Part shown: piece by piece, positions 7,585 through 17,290 of the stretch
Position numbering within the stretch: position 1 is the stretch's first letter
Layout of the letters: each line of letters opens with the position of its first letter
DNA from: Deltaproteobacteria bacterium
GTDB taxonomy: Bacteria > Desulfobacterota > Desulfuromonadia > Geobacterales > Pseudopelobacteraceae
Direction: 5' to 3'
Length of the DNA: 32,306 bases
Assembly (NCBI GenBank): GCA_019162745.1
Contig: JAFLLC010000002.1
Location: forward strand, 1 to 32,306
Position numbers and translations under genes: made by a program
The notes under the pieces: model-generated
Seen by the model: only the letters and a program-made list of their open reading frames with translations
What the model was told of the DNA's origin: nothing
Databases searched by the model: none

Positions 7585-10500
7585 ATGAACTATTACTTGA
7601 TACAGGCTCTCAAAGAAATTGAATTGGCTAACTTTGTTGAAGCCGATAAACTCTGCCGATCAAGTTTGGAGTCGGCCGGAACATCATCAGATGCCTATCG
7701 CACACTTGGTCTCGTGTATCTGAGGCAACAGAAATTCAACGAAGCTATTACCTGTCTGGAAACCGCGTTTGCTCTTGACGAAACTGATTTCCAGACTGGC
7801 ACATTGCTTGTGCAAGCCTATGAGAGTGCAAGCAAACCGCGTGATGCCGCCGAACTCAACAAGAACCGTTTACGCTATTTCCCCAGCAATGCTGAGATAA
7901 CCAAACACGTTGTCAATTACTATCAGCAGGATGGCACCTTTGATCAAAAAATTCAGGGGATCCGTTCCTTTGTAAAAAAACAAACTTTTGCTAATCCTGA
8001 TAAAAAACAGCGTGTTCTGTTCGGCATGTCATTCACAATTTATCCACCTTGTAGAGTCCATGACTTTCTACTCTCCCAATCTCTTATCCTCCGTGGTGCT
8101 GAGATAATCCCTCTTGTCTGTGGCATGGCCCAGGAGGGTGAATGTAACGTATTCGGCGGCATCTGGGGGGGGATGACCGGTGATCCTGAACATGACTGCA
8201 ATAAATGCCTTAGTAACTGCCAGACATGCATGGAAGCGGACAATAAACTCTGGAGAGAATGGGCGGAGATTGAACCAGTTGCAGTGAGCAGGTACGTTAC
8301 CCCTGCACTGTGTGAAGAGAAGAAACATCTGGTGGCGCAGATGGACCTGTCTGACTATCGAAACATGGTATTCGACGGTATGCCCATAGGCCATTGGGCA
8401 AGCGATGTGATCCGCAATAACTATATGGTCGGTGATGACTCACTGGTTCCCGATCTGCCAAGGCAGGTGAGGCATTTTTTCTTCAACATTCTTCTCATGA
8501 TTGAAGGTTGCCGACAGGCATTGCAGGATATCTGCCCGAATGTGATCGTGTCCAATGACAGTTACTATTACCAGTGGGCAATTTTGGAAGAGTTGGCCAG
8601 ACGCCAGAATATCCCCTTCTATTCCCACTGGCAGGGGGGAAGGCGCATCGGCTGGTGTTACGCCTATAATGAACCTTCCATGGAGTTGAATCTAAGCCGT
8701 TGTTGGCCTTCATTCAGGGAAGTTCCCCTGCTTCCGTTTGAAGAACGCATCGTTGACGACTTTCTCACAGCCCGCCCCACTGGCGGTACCATGACGCTTA
8801 ATACCGCTGATCCTACCCAAAACAGTGACAGTCATGCCATAGAGGAAATCGATTTTTCAAAACCAACCGTACTATTGGCAGCCAATGTCATCTGGGACTT
8901 GGCCGCCCTTAATCGGGAGGTGCAATTCAATGACATGATTGACTGGGCATGCCAGACGATCGAATTTTTCAGAAGGTACCCTCATTGGCAGCTGATTATA
9001 AAGCCGCATCCGGGCGAACTTAACAAAAGTCTGCCCGCAACCCGCCAACTTCTCGCTGAGGAGATCGCCAAAAGGATTCCACAGTTGCCGCCAAATGTGG
9101 TGGTCTGCAGCCCCCTGACCCAACTTAGTGTTTACGACCTCATTCCTCATGTAAGGTTCGGATTGGTATTCACATCCACCGTTGGTCTGGAAATGGCCTG
9201 CCGGGGTATGGCTGTTGTGACCGGCGGCGTGTCTGTCTATCACGATATGGGATTTACCTTTGACCCTCCAACGGCGCAGGGGTATTTCGAGACGCTCTGT
9301 ACGCTCATGCATACACCATCGATTACTGCAGTAAGCAGGGAGAGGGCAATGTTTGCCCGCAAATTCCTGTATCTCTATCTGTTCCGCTACTACACGGCCC
9401 TTAATCTGTTCGACCACAGTTTCACTGATCATCCCACTCTGCTGATCCATGATGGGCACGAGTTAATGCCCGGAGCAAACGACGTACTCGATTATGTCTG
9501 CGATACCATCCTGGCGCATCAACCCATTGTTTCGAAAGACCGCCTCCCCCCGCTCGGCAGGAATATACGGGGACTTTACAACTTTACCCTTCAAGAAACT
9601 TTAGCTGCTGCCCGTCTGGTCATTGATGGTTATTCCGGGGATGTCCACGAAGAGCTCTTAGAGGAATCAGGTGGAATGCAGTCTGTAAGACTTGCCGATT
9701 CAATCTATCATGTCCCCAAGGGAATATTTAAACCGGGCGAACTCTCCTGGGTTTTTCAGGAGGTTGTGCAGCCATCAAATACTAACCCACATGCCTATGA
9801 GAATAACTCCGTCACCATCCATCCGGGAGATGTGGTTGTCGACGCGGGAGCATGCGCCGGATTTTTTACGCGGCAGGCGCTTGCCAAAGGCGCAAACAAG
9901 GTATTCGCATTTGAACCGTTGCCGGCAATATCCGGTGCTCTGCAGGAAACCTTCCGGCATGAATGTATGGCTGGTATCGTTGTTGTCAAATCAATCGCCC
10001 TGACAAGCTCTACCGGCACAGCCAGCTTCAATGACGGCGACCAGTTTATATGTGAAGCACGCCTGACTTCAGAAGGCACGCATATGGTGATGACGTCAAC
10101 ATTGGACAACTTTGTGCATTTCGAGAACGTAGATCGGATTGACTTCATCAAGATGGATATTGAGGGTGAGGAAATGAACGCGATGATGGGGGCGGTCGAA
10201 ACAATAAACCGCTTTAAACCGCGCTTAGCCATAGCTGTGTACCATCAATATGAAAATGCCGCTCTTGTGAGGGACATCCTCAATGCAAACTGTCCGGGCT
10301 ACACGGTTGAATTCGGCGGCAGGTATATGTTCGAAGTTCCGCACAGGCCGTATATGGTGTATGCGTATTTTGACAGTAATAAAACGAGTTTTGTACCAGC
10401 TAATAGGGAGAGGCTGAAAATTTTATTTACAACACCAGTGATTGAGCACCCCCCTGCCAGCGGCCCTGCATTAAGAATCGAGAACTCCATCAAGGCACTT

Positions 10501-11589
10501 AATCAGGTCAGTGAACTGCATCTTGTCGTACGCATCGATCAAGAGTCGCTTGGGGGGCCTGCCGGTGAAGCGTTTTACCGTCGCCACTGCAATGCCTTTG
10601 CCTATACACCCCACCTTACCGGTTCAGCCAAGCAGCACGATGAGATTCAAAATGCTCAAGCAATTGTTCGCTATGCTGAAGAGCAGGGGATTGGGATCAT
10701 CTGGTGTGGTTATGGCAATATCTCGCACCCGTTAATGAAGGCCATCAAGGAACTCAGGCCAAATCTAAAAGTGGTCTGTGATACTGATTCGGTCTGGTCT
10801 CGTTTTCTATTGAGGGAGTTGCCCTTGGAAAAAGACCCGGGACGGTGCCAACAGATTGAGTACGAAGGCAGGACAAAAGAGCGGGAAGAAGCTGAGTGGG
10901 TCAATTTTTGTGATGTCACAACCGCAGTATCCGAGGTGGACGCGGATTATTACAGGCAACTGGCTACAGACCCTTCACGCATCCATCTGTTTTCCAATGT
11001 GATTGATCTTGATTCTTATGCTGTTGCGCCCCCGCCCGCCCCAGACATGCGTAGCCCCTCCATGTATCTGGCCGGCAGTTTCTACTCAGAAACCTGCCCA
11101 ATGGTGCGTGCAGCCCGCTGGATCATTTCCGAAGTACTGCCAATTATTTTACGGACAACTCCCAATATCACACTCTATATAATTGGCAATGGTGCCGATC
11201 GGATGCTTGCCGATATCCGGCACCCAAATGTCACTATTAAGGGCAAAGTTCCTTCTGTATTACCGTATCTTTACCACACGGATGTTGCCCTGGTCCCTCT
11301 CATGTTTGAATCGGGAACCCGTTTTAAAATATTGGAGGCAGCAGCCTGTAATGTTCCGATTGTTTCTACCACACTTGGTGCCGAAGGTCTGCCGACGCAC
11401 CACGGAGTAGAATTGCTTATTGCAGATAACCCTATTGATTTTGCCAATGCTGTCATACGCTTGATTCGTGATACCAATTACGCGAAAAGTCTCGCTAGCA
11501 ATTGCAAGCAGTTGGTGAACCGGCTCTTTAGTATCAATTCATTGACTGAAGAGGCTCAGTCAATCACGCGATACCTTCTCACAAAATGA
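7585..11589 (+). CDS. Giant TPR / capsule-type / FkbM methyltransferase / GT4 fusion protein
   Basis: A 1334-residue cytoplasmic protein with four modules. Residues 1 to about 110 are TPR repeats. From about 135 to 640 lies a region resembling capsule polysaccharide transferases (Capsule_synth type), with QLIIKPHPGE around 473 and FGLVFTSTVGLEMACRG. An FkbM-type methyltransferase occupies about 740-915, with VVVDAGACAG at 750-759 and IKMDIEGEE around 857. The last part, from about 955, is a GT4/group 1 glycosyltransferase carrying FESGTRFKILEAAACNVPIVST, where Glu1242 and Glu1250 form the EX7E pattern. ATG 7585 follows TAAGGA at a good distance. Such proteins probably build and O-methylate a glycan on a TPR-bound acceptor. 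Flagellin is the likely acceptor from position alone. Module borders are estimates. Confidence 0.85.
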   Translation: MNYYLIQALKEIELANFVEADKLCRSSLESAGTSSDAYRTLGLVYLRQQKFNEAITCLETAFALDETDFQTGTLLVQAYESASKPRDAAELNKNRLRYFPSNAEITKHVVNYYQQDGTFDQKIQGIRSFVKKQTFANPDKKQRVLFGMSFTIYPPCRVHDFLLSQSLILRGAEIIPLVCGMAQEGECNVFGGIWGGMTGDPEHDCNKCLSNCQTCMEADNKLWREWAEIEPVAVSRYVTPALCEEKKHLVAQMDLSDYRNMVFDGMPIGHWASDVIRNNYMVGDDSLVPDLPRQVRHFFFNILLMIEGCRQALQDICPNVIVSNDSYYYQWAILEELARRQNIPFYSHWQGGRRIGWCYAYNEPSMELNLSRCWPSFREVPLLPFEERIVDDFLTARPTGGTMTLNTADPTQNSDSHAIEEIDFSKPTVLLAANVIWDLAALNREVQFNDMIDWACQTIEFFRRYPHWQLIIKPHPGELNKSLPATRQLLAEEIAKRIPQLPPNVVVCSPLTQLSVYDLIPHVRFGLVFTSTVGLEMACRGMAVVTGGVSVYHDMGFTFDPPTAQGYFETLCTLMHTPSITAVSRERAMFARKFLYLYLFRYYTALNLFDHSFTDHPTLLIHDGHELMPGANDVLDYVCDTILAHQPIVSKDRLPPLGRNIRGLYNFTLQETLAAARLVIDGYSGDVHEELLEESGGMQSVRLADSIYHVPKGIFKPGELSWVFQEVVQPSNTNPHAYENNSVTIHPGDVVVDAGACAGFFTRQALAKGANKVFAFEPLPAISGALQETFRHECMAGIVVVKSIALTSSTGTASFNDGDQFICEARLTSEGTHMVMTSTLDNFVHFENVDRIDFIKMDIEGEEMNAMMGAVETINRFKPRLAIAVYHQYENAALVRDILNANCPGYTVEFGGRYMFEVPHRPYMVYAYFDSNKTSFVPANRERLKILFTTPVIEHPPASGPALRIENSIKALNQVSELHLVVRIDQESLGGPAGEAFYRRHCNAFAYTPHLTGSAKQHDEIQNAQAIVRYAEEQGIGIIWCGYGNISHPLMKAIKELRPNLKVVCDTDSVWSRFLLRELPLEKDPGRCQQIEYEGRTKEREEAEWVNFCDVTTAVSEVDADYYRQLATDPSRIHLFSNVIDLDSYAVAPPPAPDMRSPSMYLAGSFYSETCPMVRAARWIISEVLPIILRTTPNITLYIIGNGADRMLADIRHPNVTIKGKVPSVLPYLYHTDVALVPLMFESGTRFKILEAAACNVPIVSTTLGAEGLPTHHGVELLIADNPIDFANAVIRLIRDTNYAKSLASNCKQLVNRLFSINSLTEEAQSITRYLLTK

Positions 11590-11609
11590 GTATACTCTAA
11601 GAGGAATCT

Positions 11610-12029
11610 ATGATCAATGATCCCCAAAAAGTACCAGTCGATCACATAACCTGGAACGATCAGCATATTGCTACCATCATCCGGCGTGACTTTATGCCGA
11701 CGGAAACCACCTTCATCTCACCAGACAGCTATTACCAGCAACTCGGTTTCGTCGTCTACCTGAAGGATGGTGTTGTTGCCAGGCACTCGCACCTGCCGCT
11801 ACAACGACACCTCGTCGGCACACCTGAAACTTTGCTGATCAGGAAAGGTAAAACCGAAGTCGAGCTGTACGCCATGGACAAGAGCCTGCTCGGTACCTGG
11901 GTGCTTGAGGAAGGGGACATGATTCAGCTCGTGTCCGGCGGACACTGCTTCAAATGCCTTGAGGATACTATTTTTCTCGAAATCAAGCAGGGACCGTACA
12001 CCGGTCTGGTGGAAAAGGAACGCTTCTGA
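11610..12029 (+). CDS. Cupin-fold protein of a sugar-modification cassette
   Basis: A 139-residue protein with a beta-rich, cupin-like pattern. It carries VARHSHLPLQRHLVGTPETLLIRKGKTEVEL in the first half and LEEGDMIQLVSGGHCFKCLED in the second, with histidines placed where cupins bind a metal or substrate. Related small cupins in polysaccharide loci include 3,4-ketoisomerases of the FdtA/WxcM kind, but the similarity is too loose to assign an activity. ATG 11610 follows AGAGGA. Its TGA overlaps the ATG of the aminotransferase by one base, so the two are likely co-translated. A sugar-nucleotide isomerase or binding role is inference. Confidence 0.7.
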   Translation: MINDPQKVPVDHITWNDQHIATIIRRDFMPTETTFISPDSYYQQLGFVVYLKDGVVARHSHLPLQRHLVGTPETLLIRKGKTEVELYAMDKSLLGTWVLEEGDMIQLVSGGHCFKCLEDTIFLEIKQGPYTGLVEKERF

Positions 12030-13135
12030 TGATACCTGTCTGCGAGCCGCTGATAACAGCGCATGATATTGAACTGGTGAATGACGCTCTGACCTCGGGC
12101 TGGATCTCATCTGCCGGGAAGTACCTCGATCTCTTTGAAGAGCGCTGGGCTGAGTATTGCAATATGCCGCACGGTATTGCCGTATCCAATGGCTCCACCG
12201 CCCTTGATATTGCAGTAGACCTGCTTGATCTGGAGATGGGGGATGAAGTCATCTTGCCGACCTTCACCATCATCTCGCCGGCACAATCTGTCGTGCGGGC
12301 AGGCGGAGTCCCTGTGCTGGTGGACAGTAATCCCGGGTCATGGCAGATGGACGTTGATCAGATTGAGGGGCGGATCACCTCTCGTACGCGGGCTATTCTG
12401 GTCGTCCATATTTACGGGCATCCCGCGGACATGGACCCAATCATGGCACTGGCCGAAAAACACGGATTGACCGTCATAGAGGATGCAGCTGAGGTTCACG
12501 GTGCCGAGTACAAAGGGCGACGGTGCGGCGGTATCGGCCATATCAGTACATTCAGCTTTTACGCCAACAAGCTGGTAACCACAGGTGAGGGGGGCATGGT
12601 GCTGGTCAAAAGCAGGGAGCATGCTGAACGTGCTCGTTCCCTGCGTAACCTCTGCTTTCAGCCCGGGCGCCGCTTTTACCATGAAGCGCTGGGATACAAT
12701 TACCGCATGACCAATGTTCAGGCGGCAATGGGTGTGGGACAGGTAGAGCGTATTGAGGAGACAGTAGCCCGTAAACGGGAGATTGCACACACATACGATG
12801 CAGCATTCTCCGGGATAGCCTCGATTCAACTCCCCTCCGAGATGCCTGGGATGCGAAATGTCTATTGGGTGTATGGCATAGTGCTGGGCGAAGAGAGGGA
12901 AACGGACGCCGTCCAGGTGATGTCGCAGTTGCGATCACGCGGTATCGAGACTCGCCCGTTTTTTTTAGGCATGCACGAACAGCCGGTATTTCACAGTATG
13001 GGCCTCTTCCGCAATGAGCACTATCTGGTGGCCGAGCGTCTGGCCCGCCGGGGATTGTACCTTCCTAACGGCCTGACCATTAGCAACGATCAGATCGCCG
13101 AAGTGGCTGGCGCTGTAAGGGAGTGTCTTGCGTGA
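12029..13135 (+). CDS. DegT-family sugar-nucleotide aminotransferase (perosamine-synthase-like)
   Basis: A 368-residue PLP-dependent aminotransferase, the standard length for the DegT/DnrJ/EryC1/StrS family, which aminates keto-sugar nucleotides with glutamate as donor. Visible motifs are SGWISSAGKYL, SNGSTALDIA, PTFTIISPA, VHIYGHPADMDPIM, VIEDAAEVHGAEYKG and the PLP Schiff-base lysine Lys181 in FSFYANK. RPFFLGMHEQPVF lies near the C terminus. It is a paralogue of the aminotransferase half of the CBS fusion at 3790 but lacks CBS domains. It resembles GDP-perosamine synthases, which would use the product of a GDP-mannose dehydratase such as the broken gene at 444. It is coupled to the cupin gene upstream and to the methyltransferase downstream. 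Confidence 0.9.
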   Translation: MIPVCEPLITAHDIELVNDALTSGWISSAGKYLDLFEERWAEYCNMPHGIAVSNGSTALDIAVDLLDLEMGDEVILPTFTIISPAQSVVRAGGVPVLVDSNPGSWQMDVDQIEGRITSRTRAILVVHIYGHPADMDPIMALAEKHGLTVIEDAAEVHGAEYKGRRCGGIGHISTFSFYANKLVTTGEGGMVLVKSREHAERARSLRNLCFQPGRRFYHEALGYNYRMTNVQAAMGVGQVERIEETVARKREIAHTYDAAFSGIASIQLPSEMPGMRNVYWVYGIVLGEERETDAVQVMSQLRSRGIETRPFFLGMHEQPVFHSMGLFRNEHYLVAERLARRGLYLPNGLTISNDQIAEVAGAVRECLA

Positions 13136-13890
13136 GTGTTTTCAACGAATATGCCCGTTATTACGACCTGCTCTACCGCGACAAGGACTATGCCGGTGAA
13201 ACGGACTATGTCCACAGCATTATCCAAAGGCAGAGTCCGGGTGCCAAGACCATCCTCAACCTGGGATGCGGTTCAGGACGGCACGATCGCTGTCTGGCGG
13301 ACAGGGGATATGCCGTCACCGGGGTTGATCTTTCGAAGGAAATGCTGACATCGGCGCGGAATGCGGCTGCAGACAATGGTGCACTTGAATATGTGCTAGG
13401 TGACGTATGCACGGTTCGCCTTGATAAAACTTTTGATGTGGTTATTTCCCTCTTTCACGTGATGAGTTATCAGGTGACTAATGGTGACATGATAGCGGCG
13501 TATGCGACTGCTTTTTCCCATTTAAAGCCTGGAGGTTTTTTTATCTTCGACTGCTGGTATGGTCCCGGGGTGTTGACTGACCGTCCGACTGTGCGGGTGA
13601 AAGAACTTGAGGACGAATTCATCACTGTAACTCGTATTGCCCAACCGGTTATACATCCCAATGAGAATGTGGTTGATGTCAACTACCGAGTTTTTCTCAG
13701 AGACAAGGCCAGTGGCAGTGTCCGGGAAATTCATGAATCGCACCGTATGCGCTATCTGTTCCATCCGGAGGTGGACCTGATGCTTGGTTTGTCAGGTTTT
13801 CAGCCCCAAATGTCAGAGGAGTGGTTGACATCTGCCCCCCTGAGCATGACAAGCTGGAGTGCACTATTTACTGCCTGGAAACCAATCTGA
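13132..13890 (+). CDS. Class I SAM-dependent methyltransferase
   Basis: A 252-residue Rossmann-fold methyltransferase. Motif I is LNLGCGSGRH at residues 42-51, followed by GYAVTGVDLSKEML and then LEYVLGDVC, the expected SAM-binding order. FDVVISLFHVMSYQ and GGFFIFDCWYGPGV complete the fold. I chose GTG 13132, which overlaps the preceding TGA and follows AAGGGAG at 13116-13122. The GTG at 13123 would touch that site directly. Coupling to the perosamine-type aminotransferase suggests it methylates an amino sugar, possibly on N, as in several flagellin glycans. The substrate is inference. Confidence 0.86.
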   Translation: MSVFNEYARYYDLLYRDKDYAGETDYVHSIIQRQSPGAKTILNLGCGSGRHDRCLADRGYAVTGVDLSKEMLTSARNAAADNGALEYVLGDVCTVRLDKTFDVVISLFHVMSYQVTNGDMIAAYATAFSHLKPGGFFIFDCWYGPGVLTDRPTVRVKELEDEFITVTRIAQPVIHPNENVVDVNYRVFLRDKASGSVREIHESHRMRYLFHPEVDLMLGLSGFQPQMSEEWLTSAPLSMTSWSALFTAWKPI

Positions 13891-13900
13891 GAGACAAACA

Positions 13901-16450
13901 ATGAAACGCATTATGATTCTCCACCCAGAAGGGAATATCAACAACAACCCCAATCTCACCGGTATTGTCGAAATTTTTTGCGAGCAGGGTTTCGAGGTTG
14001 ATATATTTTTGCGCCGCCGTGACTTTCACACCCAGGAAGCGACTTGCTCCGGCGCAAAAATATTCTTAACAGATTTGGTTGATCCGCTTGATACTGCCAT
14101 TCTATTTGCCCCCGGCGTCCAGATTTCAGAAGAAACCATTGCCAGCTTTGAAAGGGCGTCCCGTCACTATGATCTGGTGATCGGAGTCGATCTTGGCATT
14201 GCTGAAGCCTGCATGGCCGCCAAAATTCTCAATGTACCCTACGGACTTATTTCATATGAATTATATTTTGGTGCAGAGACCGGCCCCGAGTTCAAGGAAT
14301 CCGAAATCATTGCATGTCACGACGTGTCATTTGCCGTATGTCAGGACAAAATCCGATCAGCTTGCCTTACTGCGGAAAACCGGATTCCTATTGATAAAAT
14401 TTTGAATATTCCAGTTGCCGGTCGTTCTGTTATAGCCAGAAAGCGAAGTTACGCCCTGCACGAAGCACTTGGCATCGATAGGAATAAAAAAATTGCGCTC
14501 TATATTGGTAATGCTATAGCAAAGTGGGCAGGTTTTGAAGAACTCCTTGCCAGCACCCTGACATGGGACGACTCCTGGGTACTAGTGCTGCACCATCGTT
14601 ATGGGACTATTATGCAGCAATTTCTGGACAGCTTTGGGTGCGGAAAGAATGTCTACGCTTCTCCATTTAATACGTTAACATTTGATGAAATGCACCGATT
14701 GCTCAACGCGGCTGACATCGGCATCGCATTTTACACCCCTCTTAAGGGCAGTCTAACGCACACCGGGCTTAATCTTGAACACATTGGCATGGCTTCAGGC
14801 AAGATATCGACGTACCTCCAACATGACCTGCCTATTCTGATTAACGAATTGGGTGAAATGAGCGAGCATGTCAGGAACTATTCTTTGGGCAGGGTTGTCA
14901 CTGATTTTTCCGATATTGGCCGAATTCTTGGGCGGATTGATACTAATGAGCTCAGCAAGTTTACCGACAATGGTCATGGGTTTTTTAGCTCGCATCTTGA
15001 CCTTAATGAGACAATCAAACCGTTACTAGATATTATTTCAAAACTTATAAAAAATAATACCCATAAGCAATATATTCCGAAAGCACAATTGTCAAACATG
15101 CCCATACAGAGGCAACTCTGCCCGCGCATCTCAATAATCACCCCTTCCTACAATCAAGCTGAATATCTTGAGGAATGCATTGATTCTATCTTAAGTCAGA
15201 ATTACCCAAATCTTGAATACATCATTATGGATGGTGGCAGCACGGATGGCTCTGTTGAAATCATCCGAAAGTACGAAAAGTATCTCAGCTACTGGCAGTC
15301 CTGCCCCGACGGTGGCCAGTATGCCGCCATTAATGCCGGGTTTGCCCGCAGCACAGGCGATATCATGGCCTGGCTCAATTCTGACGACAAATATCATCCC
15401 AACGCTTTCTTGAAAGTGGCCTGTGCATTTGCCGAACACCCGGAAGCATCATGGATCACAGGTGTTCGCACGATATGGGATGCTAAAGGAGCGATTTCTG
15501 GATTTGAGAAAACACCAGCATATTTTTCGCGGAGAAAGTTTCTTTCAGAAAATTACGGGAACCCCTGCGTCCAGCAGGAAAGCACCTTTTGGCGTCGTTC
15601 CTTGTGGGATATTTCAGGCGGCTACTTGAATACCGCCTGCACCCTTGCGGCAGATGCGGAGCTATGGCTTCGGTTTTTTCGTCACGAATCGCTTTATTAT
15701 CTCGAAGCCCTTTTAGGGGGGTTCAGGTTGCATGGTAATCAACGATCGCTGCTCCATATGCAGACATATATCGCAGAAATTAAAAAAGCTGTTGAGCAGG
15801 AGTTATCTCAGTCTGCGGGAAATGGTTCCTTTGTCCCGATGCCCCCCAATATCTGTATTCCATCTACCATTTACCTCGAGTATGCCTGCCGAAACCTAAT
15901 ACCACTCTTTAATCCACCGCGCCATCAATCAGGCCACCAATATGTCAAAAACATTATTGAGCGGGTACAGGATGTAAGTAATGGGCGATTTGAGCTCGCA
16001 TCTATTCTTAATGCGGAACTTGATCTGTGGCGTGGAGATGAAGAGATAATAGCGCATATAAAAAAGCAGCTTCGGCAATCACTCGAAGAAAAGGAACGTG
16101 CAACTGTCTTAACGTCTAAAGGGGAAGAGTATTACCTATCGGGTAATCTGGATGAAGCTTTAAAAGCGACTTTCGAAGCGCTTGAACTTTGGCCCACCTC
16201 GGTAGAGAGCATGGTTAACCTGGCAGTAATGCTACATCAAAAAGGACGTCATGAAGACGCTGTACAGTACCTAGTTAAAGCGAAAGACATGAACCCCGGT
16301 CTGGCGTCAGCCTATCGTAATCTTGCAATAATCCTGTTTGAACAGGGTGATCGCGCAAAAGCTCAATATACTCTGGAGTATTATCTCGCAAAAAGCCCTG
16401 ATGATGTAGAGATGGAAACATTTTACCGGAGGTTGATGTCATGGGCTTGA
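13901..16450 (+). CDS. GT4-like / GT2 / TPR multidomain glycosyltransferase
   Basis: An 849-residue protein. Residues 1 to about 390 resemble a GT-B (GT4-like) transferase, starting [11 protein letters not shown], though the usual EX7E motif is not obvious. Residues about 405-640 are a GT2 (GT-A) domain with [25 protein letters not shown] and the metal-binding NSDD at 493-496. The C-terminal part, about 730-849, is TPR repeats ([20 protein letters not shown] and following). I chose ATG 13901, with GAGAG upstream. The in-frame ATG at 13859 overlaps the methyltransferase by over 30 bases. Two transferase domains on one chain suggest sequential sugar addition. The GT2 gene downstream starts ten bases before this stop. 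Confidence 0.85.
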   Translation: MKRIMILHPEGNINNNPNLTGIVEIFCEQGFEVDIFLRRRDFHTQEATCSGAKIFLTDLVDPLDTAILFAPGVQISEETIASFERASRHYDLVIGVDLGIAEACMAAKILNVPYGLISYELYFGAETGPEFKESEIIACHDVSFAVCQDKIRSACLTAENRIPIDKILNIPVAGRSVIARKRSYALHEALGIDRNKKIALYIGNAIAKWAGFEELLASTLTWDDSWVLVLHHRYGTIMQQFLDSFGCGKNVYASPFNTLTFDEMHRLLNAADIGIAFYTPLKGSLTHTGLNLEHIGMASGKISTYLQHDLPILINELGEMSEHVRNYSLGRVVTDFSDIGRILGRIDTNELSKFTDNGHGFFSSHLDLNETIKPLLDIISKLIKNNTHKQYIPKAQLSNMPIQRQLCPRISIITPSYNQAEYLEECIDSILSQNYPNLEYIIMDGGSTDGSVEIIRKYEKYLSYWQSCPDGGQYAAINAGFARSTGDIMAWLNSDDKYHPNAFLKVACAFAEHPEASWITGVRTIWDAKGAISGFEKTPAYFSRRKFLSENYGNPCVQQESTFWRRSLWDISGGYLNTACTLAADAELWLRFFRHESLYYLEALLGGFRLHGNQRSLLHMQTYIAEIKKAVEQELSQSAGNGSFVPMPPNICIPSTIYLEYACRNLIPLFNPPRHQSGHQYVKNIIERVQDVSNGRFELASILNAELDLWRGDEEIIAHIKKQLRQSLEEKERATVLTSKGEEYYLSGNLDEALKATFEALELWPTSVESMVNLAVMLHQKGRHEDAVQYLVKAKDMNPGLASAYRNLAIILFEQGDRAKAQYTLEYYLAKSPDDVEMETFYRRLMSWA

Positions 16451-17244
16451 TTCTGCCTGCACCTTGGGAGCGTGCTATCAGGCCCGCAGCTCCAGCCATC
16501 TCGGTTATTGTTTCAACCTATGCCTCGGAAGCGTTTATGGCAGAATGCTTGGAAGACCTCGTCGGTCAAAGTATTGCTGATCAGATTGAGGTCGTTGTCG
16601 TCGATGCCAATTCACCGGAGGACGAACGGTCTATTGTTGAAAAATTCCAACGACATCATCCAAACATTCATTATATCCGGACGCCGGAGCGTGTCGGTAT
16701 CTACGCCGCCTGGAACATGGCCATCCGCCGCGCTTCAGGGAAATATCTGCTTTCATTCAGTACCAACGACAGGCTGCGGCGTGAAGCGTGCCAGATTCTG
16801 AAGGACGCACTTGATGCACACCCTGAAGTCATGCTGGTGTATGGTGACAGCTATATTACCAGGCTGCCTCACCAGACTTTTGAAAATCATGTCCGCTCCG
16901 GGGAGACCCGTTGGCCGGACTATTCCTACGAGTATCATCTGCGTACCTGCTGTATGGGGCCGCATCCCATGTGGCGTCGTTCGGTGCATGAGTACGTCGG
17001 TTATTTTAACGAGTCTTACCGCGCGGTGAGTGACCAGGATATGTGGCTGCGTATTGGGGAGCGTTTTCCAATTCTGCATGTCCCGGAATTCACCGGTTTA
17101 TACTGGAAGTCTCTTGATGGTATTTCCAACCAGACGAACATCACGTATCCGGAGATGGACGACATTTTTCCGCTCTACCAGGAGCGCTATCGTCAGCGGC
17201 TTGAACGTATCGAACAACATCGGAAGAGGTTCGAGACGCCTTGA
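16441..17244 (+). CDS. GT2-family glycosyltransferase
   Basis: A 267-residue family 2 glycosyltransferase, transferring a sugar from a nucleotide donor. The N terminus [26 protein letters not shown] is typical, followed by [38 protein letters not shown] and, later, [12 protein letters not shown]. The usual DxD metal motif appears as STND, which is seen in some relatives. No transmembrane helix is apparent, so the enzyme is probably soluble and could act on a protein in the cytoplasm. GGAGG at 16428-16432 sits eight bases before ATG 16441, and the gene overlaps the previous one by ten bases, indicating coupling. Confidence 0.87.
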   Translation: MGLILPAPWERAIRPAAPAISVIVSTYASEAFMAECLEDLVGQSIADQIEVVVVDANSPEDERSIVEKFQRHHPNIHYIRTPERVGIYAAWNMAIRRASGKYLLSFSTNDRLRREACQILKDALDAHPEVMLVYGDSYITRLPHQTFENHVRSGETRWPDYSYEYHLRTCCMGPHPMWRRSVHEYVGYFNESYRAVSDQDMWLRIGERFPILHVPEFTGLYWKSLDGISNQTNITYPEMDDIFPLYQERYRQRLERIEQHRKRFETP

Positions 17245-17290
17245 CGATGCAACCTGCCCGTAACCTTTTCGATCGACTGGAATAGACCTG

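Noticed and set aside
8872-9459. Open frame of 195 codons on the - strand
   Set aside because: It lies wholly inside the 1334-residue gene, whose + strand translation shows clear family motifs; the antisense translation shows none.
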